NCBI RefSeq assembly: GCF_000502875.1 | Contig: NZ_AYWX01000008.1 | Span: 1-32,556 of the forward strand | DNA length: 32,556 nucleotides | Origin: Mesorhizobium sp. L2C084A000 | GTDB lineage: Bacteria; Pseudomonadota; Alphaproteobacteria; Rhizobiales; Rhizobiaceae | Reading direction: 5' to 3' | Shown here: positions 25,137 through 32,556 of the stretch, piece by piece | How the letters are laid out: each line of letters begins with the position of its first letter | Numbering within the stretch: the stretch's first letter is position 1 | Notes under the pieces: model-generated | The model's database searches: none | What the model saw: the letters and a program-made list of their open reading frames with translations, nothing else | Told to the model about the DNA's origin: nothing | Program-made: the position numbers and the translations under genes

Positions 25137-25754
25137 CTATTTCTTCAAGCTCGCTTCAATCAGCAGGTCGGCATTGCGGGCAACCGCCTGGGCCGGGCCG
25201 CCGAGCCCGAACAGCTGGCCGCTGATATAGGCGCCCTCGATCAGCAGCAGCAGGCCGTCGCCGAGCGTGTCAGGGTCTTGCGCGCCCATCGCGGCCGCCA
25301 TGGCGCGCAGCCGGCGGCGCAGTTCCTGCTTGTTGGCCTCGCTGACCACGCGGGCCGGATGGCTGTGGTCGGGATATTCGACCGCCGCATTGGTCATGCC
25401 GCAGCCGCGATAATCCGCCACTTGCGTGCGCTTGCCGATGCGGGTCAGAAAAGCCTTGATCTGTGCGCGCGGCTCGCCGGGATGAGCGGCGACCGCCTCG
25501 TCGAAACGCTCCCAATATTCAAGATCGTACTGCCTGAGATAGGAGGCGGCCAGTTCATCCTTGGACGGAAAGCTGCGATAGAGGCTGGGCTTGGTGACGC
25601 CGGCACGTTTGACGATCTCGTCGACGCCTATCGCCCTGATGCCGCGCCGGTAGAACAGGTCATAGGCCACATCGAGGATCTTCTTGGCTGCTTTCGGCGG
25701 CGCCGACGCATGACCGTCGCTGATGGTCAGATCAATATTTTTGTCCGTTGGCAT
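25137..25754 (-). CDS. TetR family transcriptional regulator
   Basis: 205 aa. The N-terminal DNA-binding domain (about 20-70) is classical: AAKKILDVAYDLFYRRGIRAIGVDEIVKRAGVTKPSLYRSFPSKDEL. The C-terminal ligand domain contains YRGCGMTNAAVEYPDHSHPA, typical of a subgroup that represses a neighbouring transporter. Divergent from an MFS gene across 72 bases with two matching operator-like sites, so it most likely represses that gene and itself. Confidence 0.95.
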   Translation of the reverse strand: MPTDKNIDLTISDGHASAPPKAAKKILDVAYDLFYRRGIRAIGVDEIVKRAGVTKPSLYRSFPSKDELAASYLRQYDLEYWERFDEAVAAHPGEPRAQIKAFLTRIGKRTQVADYRGCGMTNAAVEYPDHSHPARVVSEANKQELRRRLRAMAAAMGAQDPDTLGDGLLLLIEGAYISGQLFGLGGPAQAVARNADLLIEASLKK

Positions 25755-25766
25755 CGTGTGGCTCGA

Positions 25767-25827
25767 TTGACAATGTTACCGATCGGTACGTATACATACT
25801 CCACCTGCAACGTACCGGTCAGTAACA
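25767..25827 (+). promoter_or_regulatory. TetR/MFS divergent promoter with two inverted 18-bp operator-like sites
   Basis: Site 1 at 25774-25791 (TGTTACCGATCGGTACGT) and site 2 at 25810-25827 (ACGTACCGGTCAGTAACA) match at 16 of 18 positions when one is reverse-complemented. Site 1 contains the palindrome TACCGATCGGTA. A rightward promoter TTGACA (25767-25772), 18-base spacer, TATACA (25791-25796) brackets site 1, so binding there should block it. Site 2 reaches into the MFS start codon. Confidence 0.7.
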
Positions 25828-27110
25828 TGATAGCTCAATCCCGCCCATTTGGCCAGCGCTACGCTTTCGTCGTGGTCGGCGTCATCTTCCTTAGCCTGCT
25901 GGTCGCGGCCGGTCTGCGGTCCGCTCCCTCTGTCATGATGCTGCCGCTGGAGACCAGTTTCGGCTGGCGGCGCGACATCATCTCGCTGGCCGCAGGTGTC
26001 GGCATCCTGCTTTACGGCCTGACGGGGCCATTTGCTGCGGCCCTGATGGAGCGCATCGGGCTGCGCCGCACATTGCTGGCCTCGCTGGTGGTGATGTCGG
26101 GCTCCACGGCGCTCAGCTTGCTGATGACCAAGCCGTGGCATTTGTTCATCACTTGGGGCGTGTTCTCGGGCATTGGTTCCGGCGCTGTCGCCAGCGTGCT
26201 CGGCGCGACCATCGTCAACCGCTGGTTCAAGACCAATCGCGGCCTTGTCATGGGATTGATGTCGGCTTCCAGCGCCTCGGGCATGCTGGTGTTCCTGCCG
26301 CTGATCGCCGCTCTGGCGCAGTCGGGCGGCTGGCAGCCGGTTGTCATCGCGGTCGCGATCGCGACCGCTGCCCTGATACCGCTGGTCTGGCTGCTGGTGC
26401 CGGAGCGGCCGGCATCGATCGGCATGGTGCGCTACGGCGCCGAGGCTGACGACGTGCCGCCCACTCCGCCTGCGTCACAGGGCAATTTTCTGGCGCACAC
26501 GCTGAACACCCTGCGCCGCGCCGCCGGCACCCGCGTCTTCTGGTATCTGTTCGCCACCTTCTTCGTCTGCGGCTTCACCACCAACGGGCTGGTCGGCACG
26601 CATCTGATCGCGTTCTGTGGCGACATGGGCATCGGCGAGGTGCAGGCCGCCGGCCTGCTGTCGATGATGGGTATCTTCGACCTGATCGGCACGACACTGT
26701 CCGGCTGGCTCACCGACCGCTACGACCCGCGCAAGCTGCTCGGCGTCTATTACGGCATTCGCGGCCTGTCGCTGATCTACCTGCCCTATTCCGGCTTCTC
26801 GGCGACCAGCCTGATCATCTTCGCCGTGCTCTACGGCCTCGACTGGATCGCCACCGTGCCGCCGACGCTGCGGCTCGCCAATGAGGCGTTCGGCGACCGC
26901 AGCGGGCCGATCGTGTTCGGCTGGATCGTCGCCGGACACCAGATCGGTGCGGCGACAGCCGCCGCCTTCGGCGGCACCATGCGCGAGTTGCAGGGCAATT
27001 ACGAACTGGCGTTCCTGATCGCCGGCATGACGGCAATCGCCGCCGCCTGTATCTCGCTGCTGATCAACACCAGCAAGCCAGCTTTCGAGCCAGAGCCGCA
27101 GGCGGCTTGA
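25827..27110 (+). CDS. MFS transporter
   Basis: 427 aa, 12 predicted membrane helices in two halves. The loop between helices 2 and 3 is GPFAAALMERIGLRRTLLASL, and the central linker (about 205-235) is followed by the second half with GWLTDRYDPRKLLGVYYG. The substrate is unknown; the adjacent TetR protein suggests induction by the exported or imported compound. The ATG at 25827 overlaps operator site 2 by one base. A poor ribosome-binding site (CGGTCAGTAAC) suggests low or leaderless translation. Confidence 0.93.
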   Translation: MIAQSRPFGQRYAFVVVGVIFLSLLVAAGLRSAPSVMMLPLETSFGWRRDIISLAAGVGILLYGLTGPFAAALMERIGLRRTLLASLVVMSGSTALSLLMTKPWHLFITWGVFSGIGSGAVASVLGATIVNRWFKTNRGLVMGLMSASSASGMLVFLPLIAALAQSGGWQPVVIAVAIATAALIPLVWLLVPERPASIGMVRYGAEADDVPPTPPASQGNFLAHTLNTLRRAAGTRVFWYLFATFFVCGFTTNGLVGTHLIAFCGDMGIGEVQAAGLLSMMGIFDLIGTTLSGWLTDRYDPRKLLGVYYGIRGLSLIYLPYSGFSATSLIIFAVLYGLDWIATVPPTLRLANEAFGDRSGPIVFGWIVAGHQIGAATAAAFGGTMRELQGNYELAFLIAGMTAIAAACISLLINTSKPAFEPEPQAA

Positions 27111-27127
27111 AGCTCGGCGACGGAGCA

Positions 27128-27277
27128 AATCTCCCCCTCGAGGGGAGATGGCCGCGAAGCGGCCAGAGGGGGCGGTCCGACCGGGCTCGGCCTCCTGGTG
27201 CAGATGGAGGCTGGCGCTCCATGCGCGGCGACCCCCTCTGTCGCCTTCGGCGACATCTCCCCCTCGAGGGGGGAGAT
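27128..27277. repeat. Pair of CTCCCCC-family repeats in opposite orientation
   Basis: Two copies, 27128 to about 27172 and 27232-27277, face each other and are partly complementary (CTCCCCCTCGAGGGGAG against CTCCCCCTCGAGGGGGGAG). Both have a central hairpin: GGCCGCGAAGCGGCC in the first, GTCGCCTTCGGCGAC in the second. They fill most of the 270-base gap between the MFS and phoD genes. Confidence 0.75.
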
Positions 27278-27380
27278 CACCCGCCTGTTGATCGTCAGAA
27301 AAACTTCATCATTTCGAGATGTCCCTGAAACATTGACGCTGGATTTTGGTGGCACCGTTCAAGCCATCCAGGAGACAGCC

Positions 27381-28955
27381 GTGAACAAGCTTTCGATGAC
27401 CCGCCGCGCTTTCGTCACTTCCGCCGGCGCCGTTGGCCTGGCCGGCGTTTCGGGTCTGGCGCTGCCCTACTATTCGCGCGCCAATCAGCGGCCGGCCTTC
27501 ACCCATGGCGTCCAGTCCGGCGATGTCGACGCAATCAGCGGCATGGTGTGGACGCGCACCGATCGCCCGTCGCGCGTCATGTTCGAGGTGTCGTCGACGG
27601 AAAGTTTCGCCAATGCGACCCGCCTGGCGCCGCTCGATACGTCGCCGGCCAGCGATTACACGGTCAAGCGGCTGCTCACCGACCTCGCTTCCGATCAGGA
27701 TATCTTCTACCGCATGACATCGGCCGACCTCGCCGACATCAACGCCGTTTCGGAGCCGATCACCGGCCGTTTCAGGACGGCGCCAGCCTCGAAGCGCGAC
27801 ATCCGCTTTGCCTGGTCCGGCGACACCGCCGGCCAGGGCTGGGGCATCGATGAGACCGGCATGAAGACCTACGCCACGATCGGCAAGCACACGCCCGACT
27901 TCTTCCTGCATTCGGGCGACACCATCTATGCCGACGGCGCCATGAAGGACGAGGTCGACCTGCCCGGCGGCGGCAAGTGGAAGAACGTCGTGCTGATCGA
28001 CGGCAAGCGCAAGGTCGCCGAGACGCTGGAAGAATACCGGGACCAGTGGAAATACAACATGATGGACAGGAACGTGCTCGGCCTGAGCGCCATCTGCCCG
28101 ACTTTCTACCAGTGGGACGACCATGAAGTGCTGAACAACTGGTCGGATTCCAAGGATCTCAGCGCCGACAACCGCTACACGGAAAAATCCATCCACGTGC
28201 TGGCGGCCCGCGCGGCGCGGGCTTTCCACGAGATGACGACGATCCGCCACGAACCGTCCGAGCCCGGCCGCGTCTATCGCAAGATCGCTTATGGGCCGCT
28301 GCTCGACGTGTTCTTCCTCGACATGCGCTCCTATCGCGGCCCCAATGGTCCGGACATGCAAGATGAGATGACGCCGCAATCACGCATGCTGGGCGAACAG
28401 CAGACGAAATGGCTGAAGCGCGAACTGGCGAATTCGAAGGCCACCTGGAAAATCATCGCCGCCGACATGCCGCTCGGCCTCGTCGTCTGGGACGACGGCA
28501 CCAACAAGGTTGGCGCCGAAGCGGTCAGCAATGGCGACAATGGCTTGCCAAAAGGGCGCGAGCTCGAGATCGCCGACCTGCTGCGCTTCATAAAGAATGC
28601 CGGCATCAGCAACACCGTCTGGCTGACCGCCGACGTGCATTACACGGCCGCGCATTATTACAACCCGGACAAGGCACAGTTCCAGGAGTTCAATCCGTTC
28701 TGGGAATTCGTCTCGGGTCCGATCCATGCCGGCACGTTCGGTCCCAACGATTTCGACATGACGTTCGGTCCGGAGTTGAAGTTCATCAAGGCGCCGACCG
28801 CCGAACAGGGACAGAACCTGCCGCCCTCGGCCGGTCTGCAATTCTTCGGGCTGGTCGATATTTCAGGCGCCAGCGAGCAGATGACGGTGCGGCTGATGGA
28901 TCGCGACGACAACGAGCTCTACAAGGTGACGCTCGACCCGGTGCGGTCGGCGTAA
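27381..28955 (+). CDS. phoD: PhoD-family alkaline phosphatase, Tat-exported
   Basis: 524 aa from GTG at 27381, with GGAGACA ahead of it. Twin-arginine signal: MTRRAFVTSAGAVGLAG, RR at residues 8-9. The mature protein has the PhoD-like N-terminal domain (FTHGVQSGDVDAISGMVWTR) and the metallophosphatase domain. Metal-binding stretches are SGDTAGQ, LHSGDTIYAD, QWDDHEVLNNW and LTADVHYTAAHYY. It hydrolyses phosphomonoesters or phosphodiesters in the periplasm and is often induced by phosphate starvation, but no PHO box was identified here. It carries an upstream frame to 27198 that only translates the repeat. Confidence 0.95.
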   Translation: MNKLSMTRRAFVTSAGAVGLAGVSGLALPYYSRANQRPAFTHGVQSGDVDAISGMVWTRTDRPSRVMFEVSSTESFANATRLAPLDTSPASDYTVKRLLTDLASDQDIFYRMTSADLADINAVSEPITGRFRTAPASKRDIRFAWSGDTAGQGWGIDETGMKTYATIGKHTPDFFLHSGDTIYADGAMKDEVDLPGGGKWKNVVLIDGKRKVAETLEEYRDQWKYNMMDRNVLGLSAICPTFYQWDDHEVLNNWSDSKDLSADNRYTEKSIHVLAARAARAFHEMTTIRHEPSEPGRVYRKIAYGPLLDVFFLDMRSYRGPNGPDMQDEMTPQSRMLGEQQTKWLKRELANSKATWKIIAADMPLGLVVWDDGTNKVGAEAVSNGDNGLPKGRELEIADLLRFIKNAGISNTVWLTADVHYTAAHYYNPDKAQFQEFNPFWEFVSGPIHAGTFGPNDFDMTFGPELKFIKAPTAEQGQNLPPSAGLQFFGLVDISGASEQMTVRLMDRDDNELYKVTLDPVRSA

Positions 28956-28967
28956 GCGCGCTTTCTA

Positions 28968-29036
28968 CCCTCCCCCTTGTGGGGAGGGTCGGCGCGGCGG
29001 CTTCGCAAAGCGAAGCTGGCGAGACGGGGCGGGGGT
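28968..29036. repeat. Short palindromic repeat after phoD
   Basis: CCCTCCCCCTTGTGGGGAGGG (28968-28988) is a hairpin, followed by GGCTTCGCAAAGCGAAGC (near 28999-29016) and GGGGCGGGGGTG. Related in style to the other C-rich elements but a different variant. It ends just before the small exported gene on the other strand and may terminate both transcripts. Confidence 0.6.
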
Positions 29037-29046
29037 GAAGCGCTGA

Positions 29047-29328
29047 CTAGTCCGGGTAGCAGACCATGGGGATATTCGGCCAGACGGCACTGTCGCAGTT
29101 GGCGGCGTCCTGGCGCTGCTTGAAGGCGGCGCTCACCGGGCCGGTCACCATCGGGTCGACGCCGTCGGGCGCGTCGGCGAAAATCTGCTCGGCCGACTGT
29201 GCCTCTGATGGCAAGGCAGGCCGTGATTCCTTCATCGTGGCGGCCGACTGCGCGGCGTTGGCCGCCAGCAGGATGGCGAAGGCAACTGAGGCGATGAGCG
29301 GCCAAAATCGGTTGAGTTTATCGGTCAT
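29047..29328 (-). CDS. Small exported hypothetical protein
   Basis: 93 aa. Signal peptide (LNRFWPLIASVAFAILLAANAAQSA), then a 60-residue mature part with two Cys (DAANCDSAVW and MVCYPD) that could form a disulfide. ATG at 29328 is preferred to the longer frame. Not recognised; by position it is a single-gene unit between phoD and typA. Confidence 0.72.
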   Translation of the reverse strand: MTDKLNRFWPLIASVAFAILLAANAAQSAATMKESRPALPSEAQSAEQIFADAPDGVDPMVTGPVSAAFKQRQDAANCDSAVWPNIPMVCYPD

Positions 29329-29525
29329 GACGTTCGAACTGTCTGGGCCCCGAAGGGTTCCCGCCTTGGTTAACAAAATCATCTCACACGCAGATGCTTA
29401 AGATTTGATGAGTATTTGGTGACGCGCCTCCTCTTTCGCAACTGCGAAAAACCCTGTATGAGCCGCGCAACCGAAAGAGGCAGCGCCTTTTGGCCTGCTG
29501 CCTGCAACGCTTCCGAGACCAGAAC

Positions 29526-31355
29526 ATGAAAATCCGTAATATCGCGATCATCGCGCACGTCGACCATGGAAAGACCACCCTGGTCGACCAGCTTTTGAAG
29601 CAGTCCGGCTCCTTCCGAGATAATCAGCGCGTCGCCGAGCGCGCCATGGATTCCAACGACCTCGAAAAGGAACGCGGCATCACCATCCTGGCCAAGGCGA
29701 CTTCGGTCGACTGGAAGGATACCCGCATCAACATCGTCGACACCCCCGGCCACGCCGATTTTGGCGGCGAGGTCGAACGCATCCTGTCGATGGTGGACTC
29801 AGCCATCGTGCTGGTCGACGCAGCCGAAGGACCGATGCCGCAAACCAAGTTCGTCGTCGGCAAGGCGCTCAAGGTCGGCCTGAAGCCGATCGTCGTCATC
29901 AACAAGATCGACCGTCCGGACGCCCGTCATGTCGAGGTGGTCAACGAGGTGTTCGACCTTTTCGCGGCGCTCGACGCAACCGACGAGCAGCTCGACTTCC
30001 CGATTCTGTACGGTTCAGGCCGCGATGGCTGGGTTTCGGAAAATCCGGAAGGGCCCAAGGACCAGCAGCTGGGGCCGCTGTTCGACCTCGTCATCAAGCA
30101 TGTGCCGGAGCCGACCGTTCATCCCGGCCCGTTCCGCATGATCGGCACCATCCTGGAAGCCAATCCGTTCCTCGGCCGCATCATCACCGGCCGCATCGAG
30201 AGCGGCACGCTGAAGGCCAACCAGCCGGTCAAGGTGCTGCACCATGACGGCACCCAGATCGAAACCGGCCGTATTTCGAAGATACTGGCCTTCCGCGGCC
30301 TTGAGCGCCAGCCGATCGAAGAAGCGCAGGCGGGCGACATCGTCGCCATTGCCGGCCTGTCGAAGGGCACCGTCGCCGACACGTTCTGCGACCCGAGCGT
30401 GAGCGAACCGCTGCATGCGCAGCCGATCGATCCGCCGACCGTGACGATGTCGTTTCTGGTGAACGACAGTCCGCTGGCCGGCACCGAAGGCGACAAGGTG
30501 ACCAGCCGCGTCATCCGCGACCGCCTGCTGCGCGAAGCCGAAGGCAATGTCGCGCTGAAGATCGAGGAATCGCCTGACAAGGATTCGTTCTTCGTCTCCG
30601 GCCGCGGCGAATTGCAGCTGGCCGTGCTGATCGAGACGATGCGCCGCGAAGGCTTTGAAATCGCCGTGTCGCGTCCGCGCGTCGTCATGCAGAAGGGCGA
30701 GAACGGCGAATTGCTGGAGCCGGTCGAAGAAGTCGTCATCGACGTCGATGAGGAGCATGCCGGCGTCGTCGTGCAGAAGATGTCCGAGCGCAAGGCCGAG
30801 ATGGTCGAACTGCGCCCATCCGGCGGTAACCGCCAGCGCATCGTCTTCCACGCTCCGACCCGCGGCCTGATCGGCTACCAGTCGGAGCTTTTGACCGACA
30901 CGCGCGGCACCGCCGTGATGAACCGGCTTTTCCATGCCTATGAGCCCTACAAGGGCGAGCTGCCGGGCCGCACCAATGGCGTGCTGATTTCCAACGAACA
31001 GGGCGAATCGGTCGCCTACGCCATGTGGAACCTGGAAGATCGCGGCCCGATGGTCATCGATCCGGGCGTCAAGGTGTATCAGGGCATGATCATCGGCATC
31101 CATAGCCGCGACAATGATCTTGAAGTGAACGTGCTCAAGGGCAAGAAGCTGACCAACATCCGTGCCGCCGGCAAGGACGAGGCGGTCAAGCTGACCCCGC
31201 CGATCCGCATGACGCTGGAACGCGCCCTGGCTTGGATTCAGGACGACGAATTGGTCGAAGTGACGCCGAAGACCATTCGGCTGCGCAAGCTCTATCTCGA
31301 TCCGAACGAGCGCAAGCGGTTTGAAAAGTCGTCCAAGGTGGTCGGCGCAGCGTAA
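29526..31355 (+). CDS. typA: Ribosome-binding GTPase TypA/BipA
   Basis: 609 aa, normal length. Translational GTPase of the EF-G family, acting on the ribosome in stress and low-temperature growth. G-domain motifs are AHVDHGKTT (10-18), [21 protein letters not shown]. After EF-Tu-like domain 2 come the EF-G-like domains: the [19 protein letters not shown] segment and the C-terminal [27 protein letters not shown], then [10 protein letters not shown] at the family-specific end. The start at 29526 matches the family ([19 protein letters not shown]); the upstream ATG at 29490 is less likely. Confidence 0.97.
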   Translation: MKIRNIAIIAHVDHGKTTLVDQLLKQSGSFRDNQRVAERAMDSNDLEKERGITILAKATSVDWKDTRINIVDTPGHADFGGEVERILSMVDSAIVLVDAAEGPMPQTKFVVGKALKVGLKPIVVINKIDRPDARHVEVVNEVFDLFAALDATDEQLDFPILYGSGRDGWVSENPEGPKDQQLGPLFDLVIKHVPEPTVHPGPFRMIGTILEANPFLGRIITGRIESGTLKANQPVKVLHHDGTQIETGRISKILAFRGLERQPIEEAQAGDIVAIAGLSKGTVADTFCDPSVSEPLHAQPIDPPTVTMSFLVNDSPLAGTEGDKVTSRVIRDRLLREAEGNVALKIEESPDKDSFFVSGRGELQLAVLIETMRREGFEIAVSRPRVVMQKGENGELLEPVEEVVIDVDEEHAGVVVQKMSERKAEMVELRPSGGNRQRIVFHAPTRGLIGYQSELLTDTRGTAVMNRLFHAYEPYKGELPGRTNGVLISNEQGESVAYAMWNLEDRGPMVIDPGVKVYQGMIIGIHSRDNDLEVNVLKGKKLTNIRAAGKDEAVKLTPPIRMTLERALAWIQDDELVEVTPKTIRLRKLYLDPNERKRFEKSSKVVGAA

Positions 31356-31381
31356 GCTCTCTATTTTCCAACAACCGAGAG

Positions 31382-31411
31382 GGGCGGAGCAACCAGTGTT
31401 CCGCCCTTTTT
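31382..31411 (+). terminator. Rho-independent terminator of typA
   Basis: GGGCGGA (31382-31388) pairs exactly with TCCGCCC (31400-31406) around an 11-base loop, followed by TTTTT. It starts 26 bases after the typA stop. Confidence 0.88.
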
Positions 31412-31414
31412 CGT

Positions 31415-32041
31415 TCATCCACCGGCAGCCGAGATGATGGCCTGCCGATCGGTCTCGCCGGCCAGATCGATGCGGATCGTGATGCCCGCGCGGGCCGGCT
31501 TGCGCAGGGCCTTTGCTCCATCCGGGTCAACGATGAGCAGCCGCTTCTCCTCCAGCGCCTGAAGCCGTGATCGCGAGATGCCGAGTTCGCCGGCGAGCAG
31601 CCGATCGAGTCGCAGCGATGTCGGCATTTCGAGCCCAAGCTGGAGTTCCAGAGCGGTCGCGGCTTCCCTGGTGTCGCCGAGCCTGCGCTTGTGAACGCTG
31701 ACATCGGGGAACTCCTCGACGCGCCCGATCCGGTTGCGCAACGCGATTACATCGAAGGCATGACGATGAGCGAGTGCAGGATCGTTGCTTTCGAGTGCCG
31801 CCAGCAGCGCCGGGTCGATGTCGCGGCGGTTGCAGCGCTCGAAAATGCCGAAATTCCAGGAGTTGTCGCAGTCGATGCAGCGATAGATCAGCCACACGTC
31901 GATGCGTTTGCCATTGGCGTTGACGCGGAATTTCCCGCTGCTGCAATAGGCCTTCACAGTGCCGCAGCGATTGCAGTTGATGAGCGGCCGAGGTGCGGTC
32001 TTGGGCGCGATCACCCAGTGGATACGCAGAAGTCCAGACAT
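31415..32041 (-). CDS. DUF1062 domain-containing protein
   Basis: 208 aa. The N-terminal third has a zinc-ribbon-like pattern: CNRCG (Cys23, Cys26), Cys33, then CIDC (Cys55, Cys58), within the family core INCNRCG, SGKFRVNANGKRIDVWLIYRC, WNFGIFER, NRRDIDPALLAAL. The C-terminal half is helical (HKRRLGDTREAATALELQLGLEMPTSLRLDRLLAGELGISRSRLQALEEKRL as a sequence of helices), possibly a DNA- or RNA-binding or partner-binding region. No export signal. Function unknown; it converges with typA across the terminator. Confidence 0.88.
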   Translation of the reverse strand: MSGLLRIHWVIAPKTAPRPLINCNRCGTVKAYCSSGKFRVNANGKRIDVWLIYRCIDCDNSWNFGIFERCNRRDIDPALLAALESNDPALAHRHAFDVIALRNRIGRVEEFPDVSVHKRRLGDTREAATALELQLGLEMPTSLRLDRLLAGELGISRSRLQALEEKRLLIVDPDGAKALRKPARAGITIRIDLAGETDRQAIISAAGG

Positions 32042-32364
32042 GCCGATAAGCCCTTCCCGTCGGGAAGTTCATCAGGTCGGCAATGTCGAGATGCCCATGC
32101 GGGCACGGCGTGGCGGTAGCTTGTTATGATCGGAAATCAGATGTCACGGGCGGCAGCGCGCGACAACGGTTCAGCAGTGCCAAACCGGTCTCGAACCGCC
32201 GCCCAGAAGAACACATGGAAATGAAAACAGACACCGCGAATGCGGCGCCATGCAGTGTGTCGGGGGAGTTGACGAGACCGGCGGTTACGTAGGCAAAGTG
32301 AAGCTCAAAATTGTTTCGCGGTGGCCTTTCTAGCCGCGAGATGCTGGAGGTGCAAGGGACCTCG
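32042..32364. other. Gene-free stretch
   Basis: No convincing gene. A 25-codon rightward open frame at 32215-32292 begins with ATGGAAATGAAAACAG but lacks a clear ribosome-binding site. The stretch from 32294 on is transitional to the repeat. Confidence 0.4.
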
Positions 32365-32548
32365 CAAGCCTTGGGTTCCTCGCTCCCGCGGGAGTGGGGA
32401 GAGGTGGCTCGGCGAAGCCGAGACGGAGAGGGGGCAGGCTCGGCGTTCCAAGCATTCGGAGCAAACTCACCAGCGCCGCAGGCCCCCTCTCCGACCGCTT
32501 CGCGGCCACCTCTCCCCCGCTTTGCGGGGGCGAGGAACCCAAGCCTTG
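32365..32548. repeat. Large inverted-repeat element at the right end
   Basis: Arms 32365-32383 and 32530-32548 match at 18 of 19 positions when one is reversed. Inside are GGAGAGGTGGC/GCCACCTCTCC-type segments (near 32398 and 32504) and short hairpins GGCTCGGCGAAGCCGAG and CCGCTTCGCGG. It is probably an interspersed intergenic repeat; no transposase is in the window. Confidence 0.75.
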
Positions 32549-32556
32549 GTATGTCA

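Noticed and set aside
32215..32292. Rightward 25-codon open frame starting ATGGAAATGAAAACAG
   Set aside because: No convincing ribosome-binding site and no related neighbour to give it a role; kept only as a note.

Overview
The window looks like chromosomal DNA of a GC-rich alphaproteobacterium of the Rhizobiales, most likely Mesorhizobium or a close relative. This rests on recognition, not a database search. The reasons are GC-biased codon use, the gene families present (DUF1062, MlrC/M81 with a sugar-type ABC transporter, a lemA-TPM operon), and several interspersed palindromic repeats of the kind scattered through Mesorhizobium intergenic regions. I see no phage, IS element, plasmid or CRISPR hallmark.

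Layout. 1-1896 (+): end of exbB, then exbD and tonB, the inner-membrane energy-coupling complex for TonB-dependent uptake, followed by an interspersed repeat. 2047-5314 (-): the most unusual part. In transcription order it holds a helix-turn-helix regulator, an AT-rich control region, a 33-codon peptide gene too short for ordinary ORF calling, a 12-bp-arm hairpin, a SagB-type nitroreductase, and three small unrecognised proteins. This has the shape of an orphan RiPP (ribosomally made, modified peptide) operon, but no YcaO, transporter or protease is present. 5641-5716 (-): tRNA-Ala(CGC) with its own promoter. 5976-6597 (+): yggT and a DUF167 gene.

6615-14149: a divergent solute-uptake cluster. 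RpiR regulator, ABC ATPase and short-chain dehydrogenase read leftward; binding protein, two permeases and an M81/MlrC-family metallopeptidase read rightward. It probably imports and processes one substrate, whose identity is not visible. 14264-19556 (-): M3 oligopeptidase, NTF2-like exported protein overlapping a beta-carbonic anhydrase, DUF429 protein overlapping a pyridoxal kinase, and a small membrane protein. 19719-22906 (+): lemA and three TPM-domain genes; the first two TPM genes are near-identical in their exported domain. 23024-24177 (+): GNAT acetyltransferase and inorganic pyrophosphatase.

24498-32041: an exported hypothetical protein (-); a divergent TetR/MFS pair with two matching 18-bp operator-like sites; a Tat-exported PhoD phosphatase (+); a small exported protein (-); typA/bipA (+) with a clear terminator; and a DUF1062 protein (-). 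The last 515 bases hold no convincing gene and end in a large inverted-repeat element.

Start codons were chosen by ribosome-binding site, family length and operon spacing. All functional statements come from reading motifs by eye.
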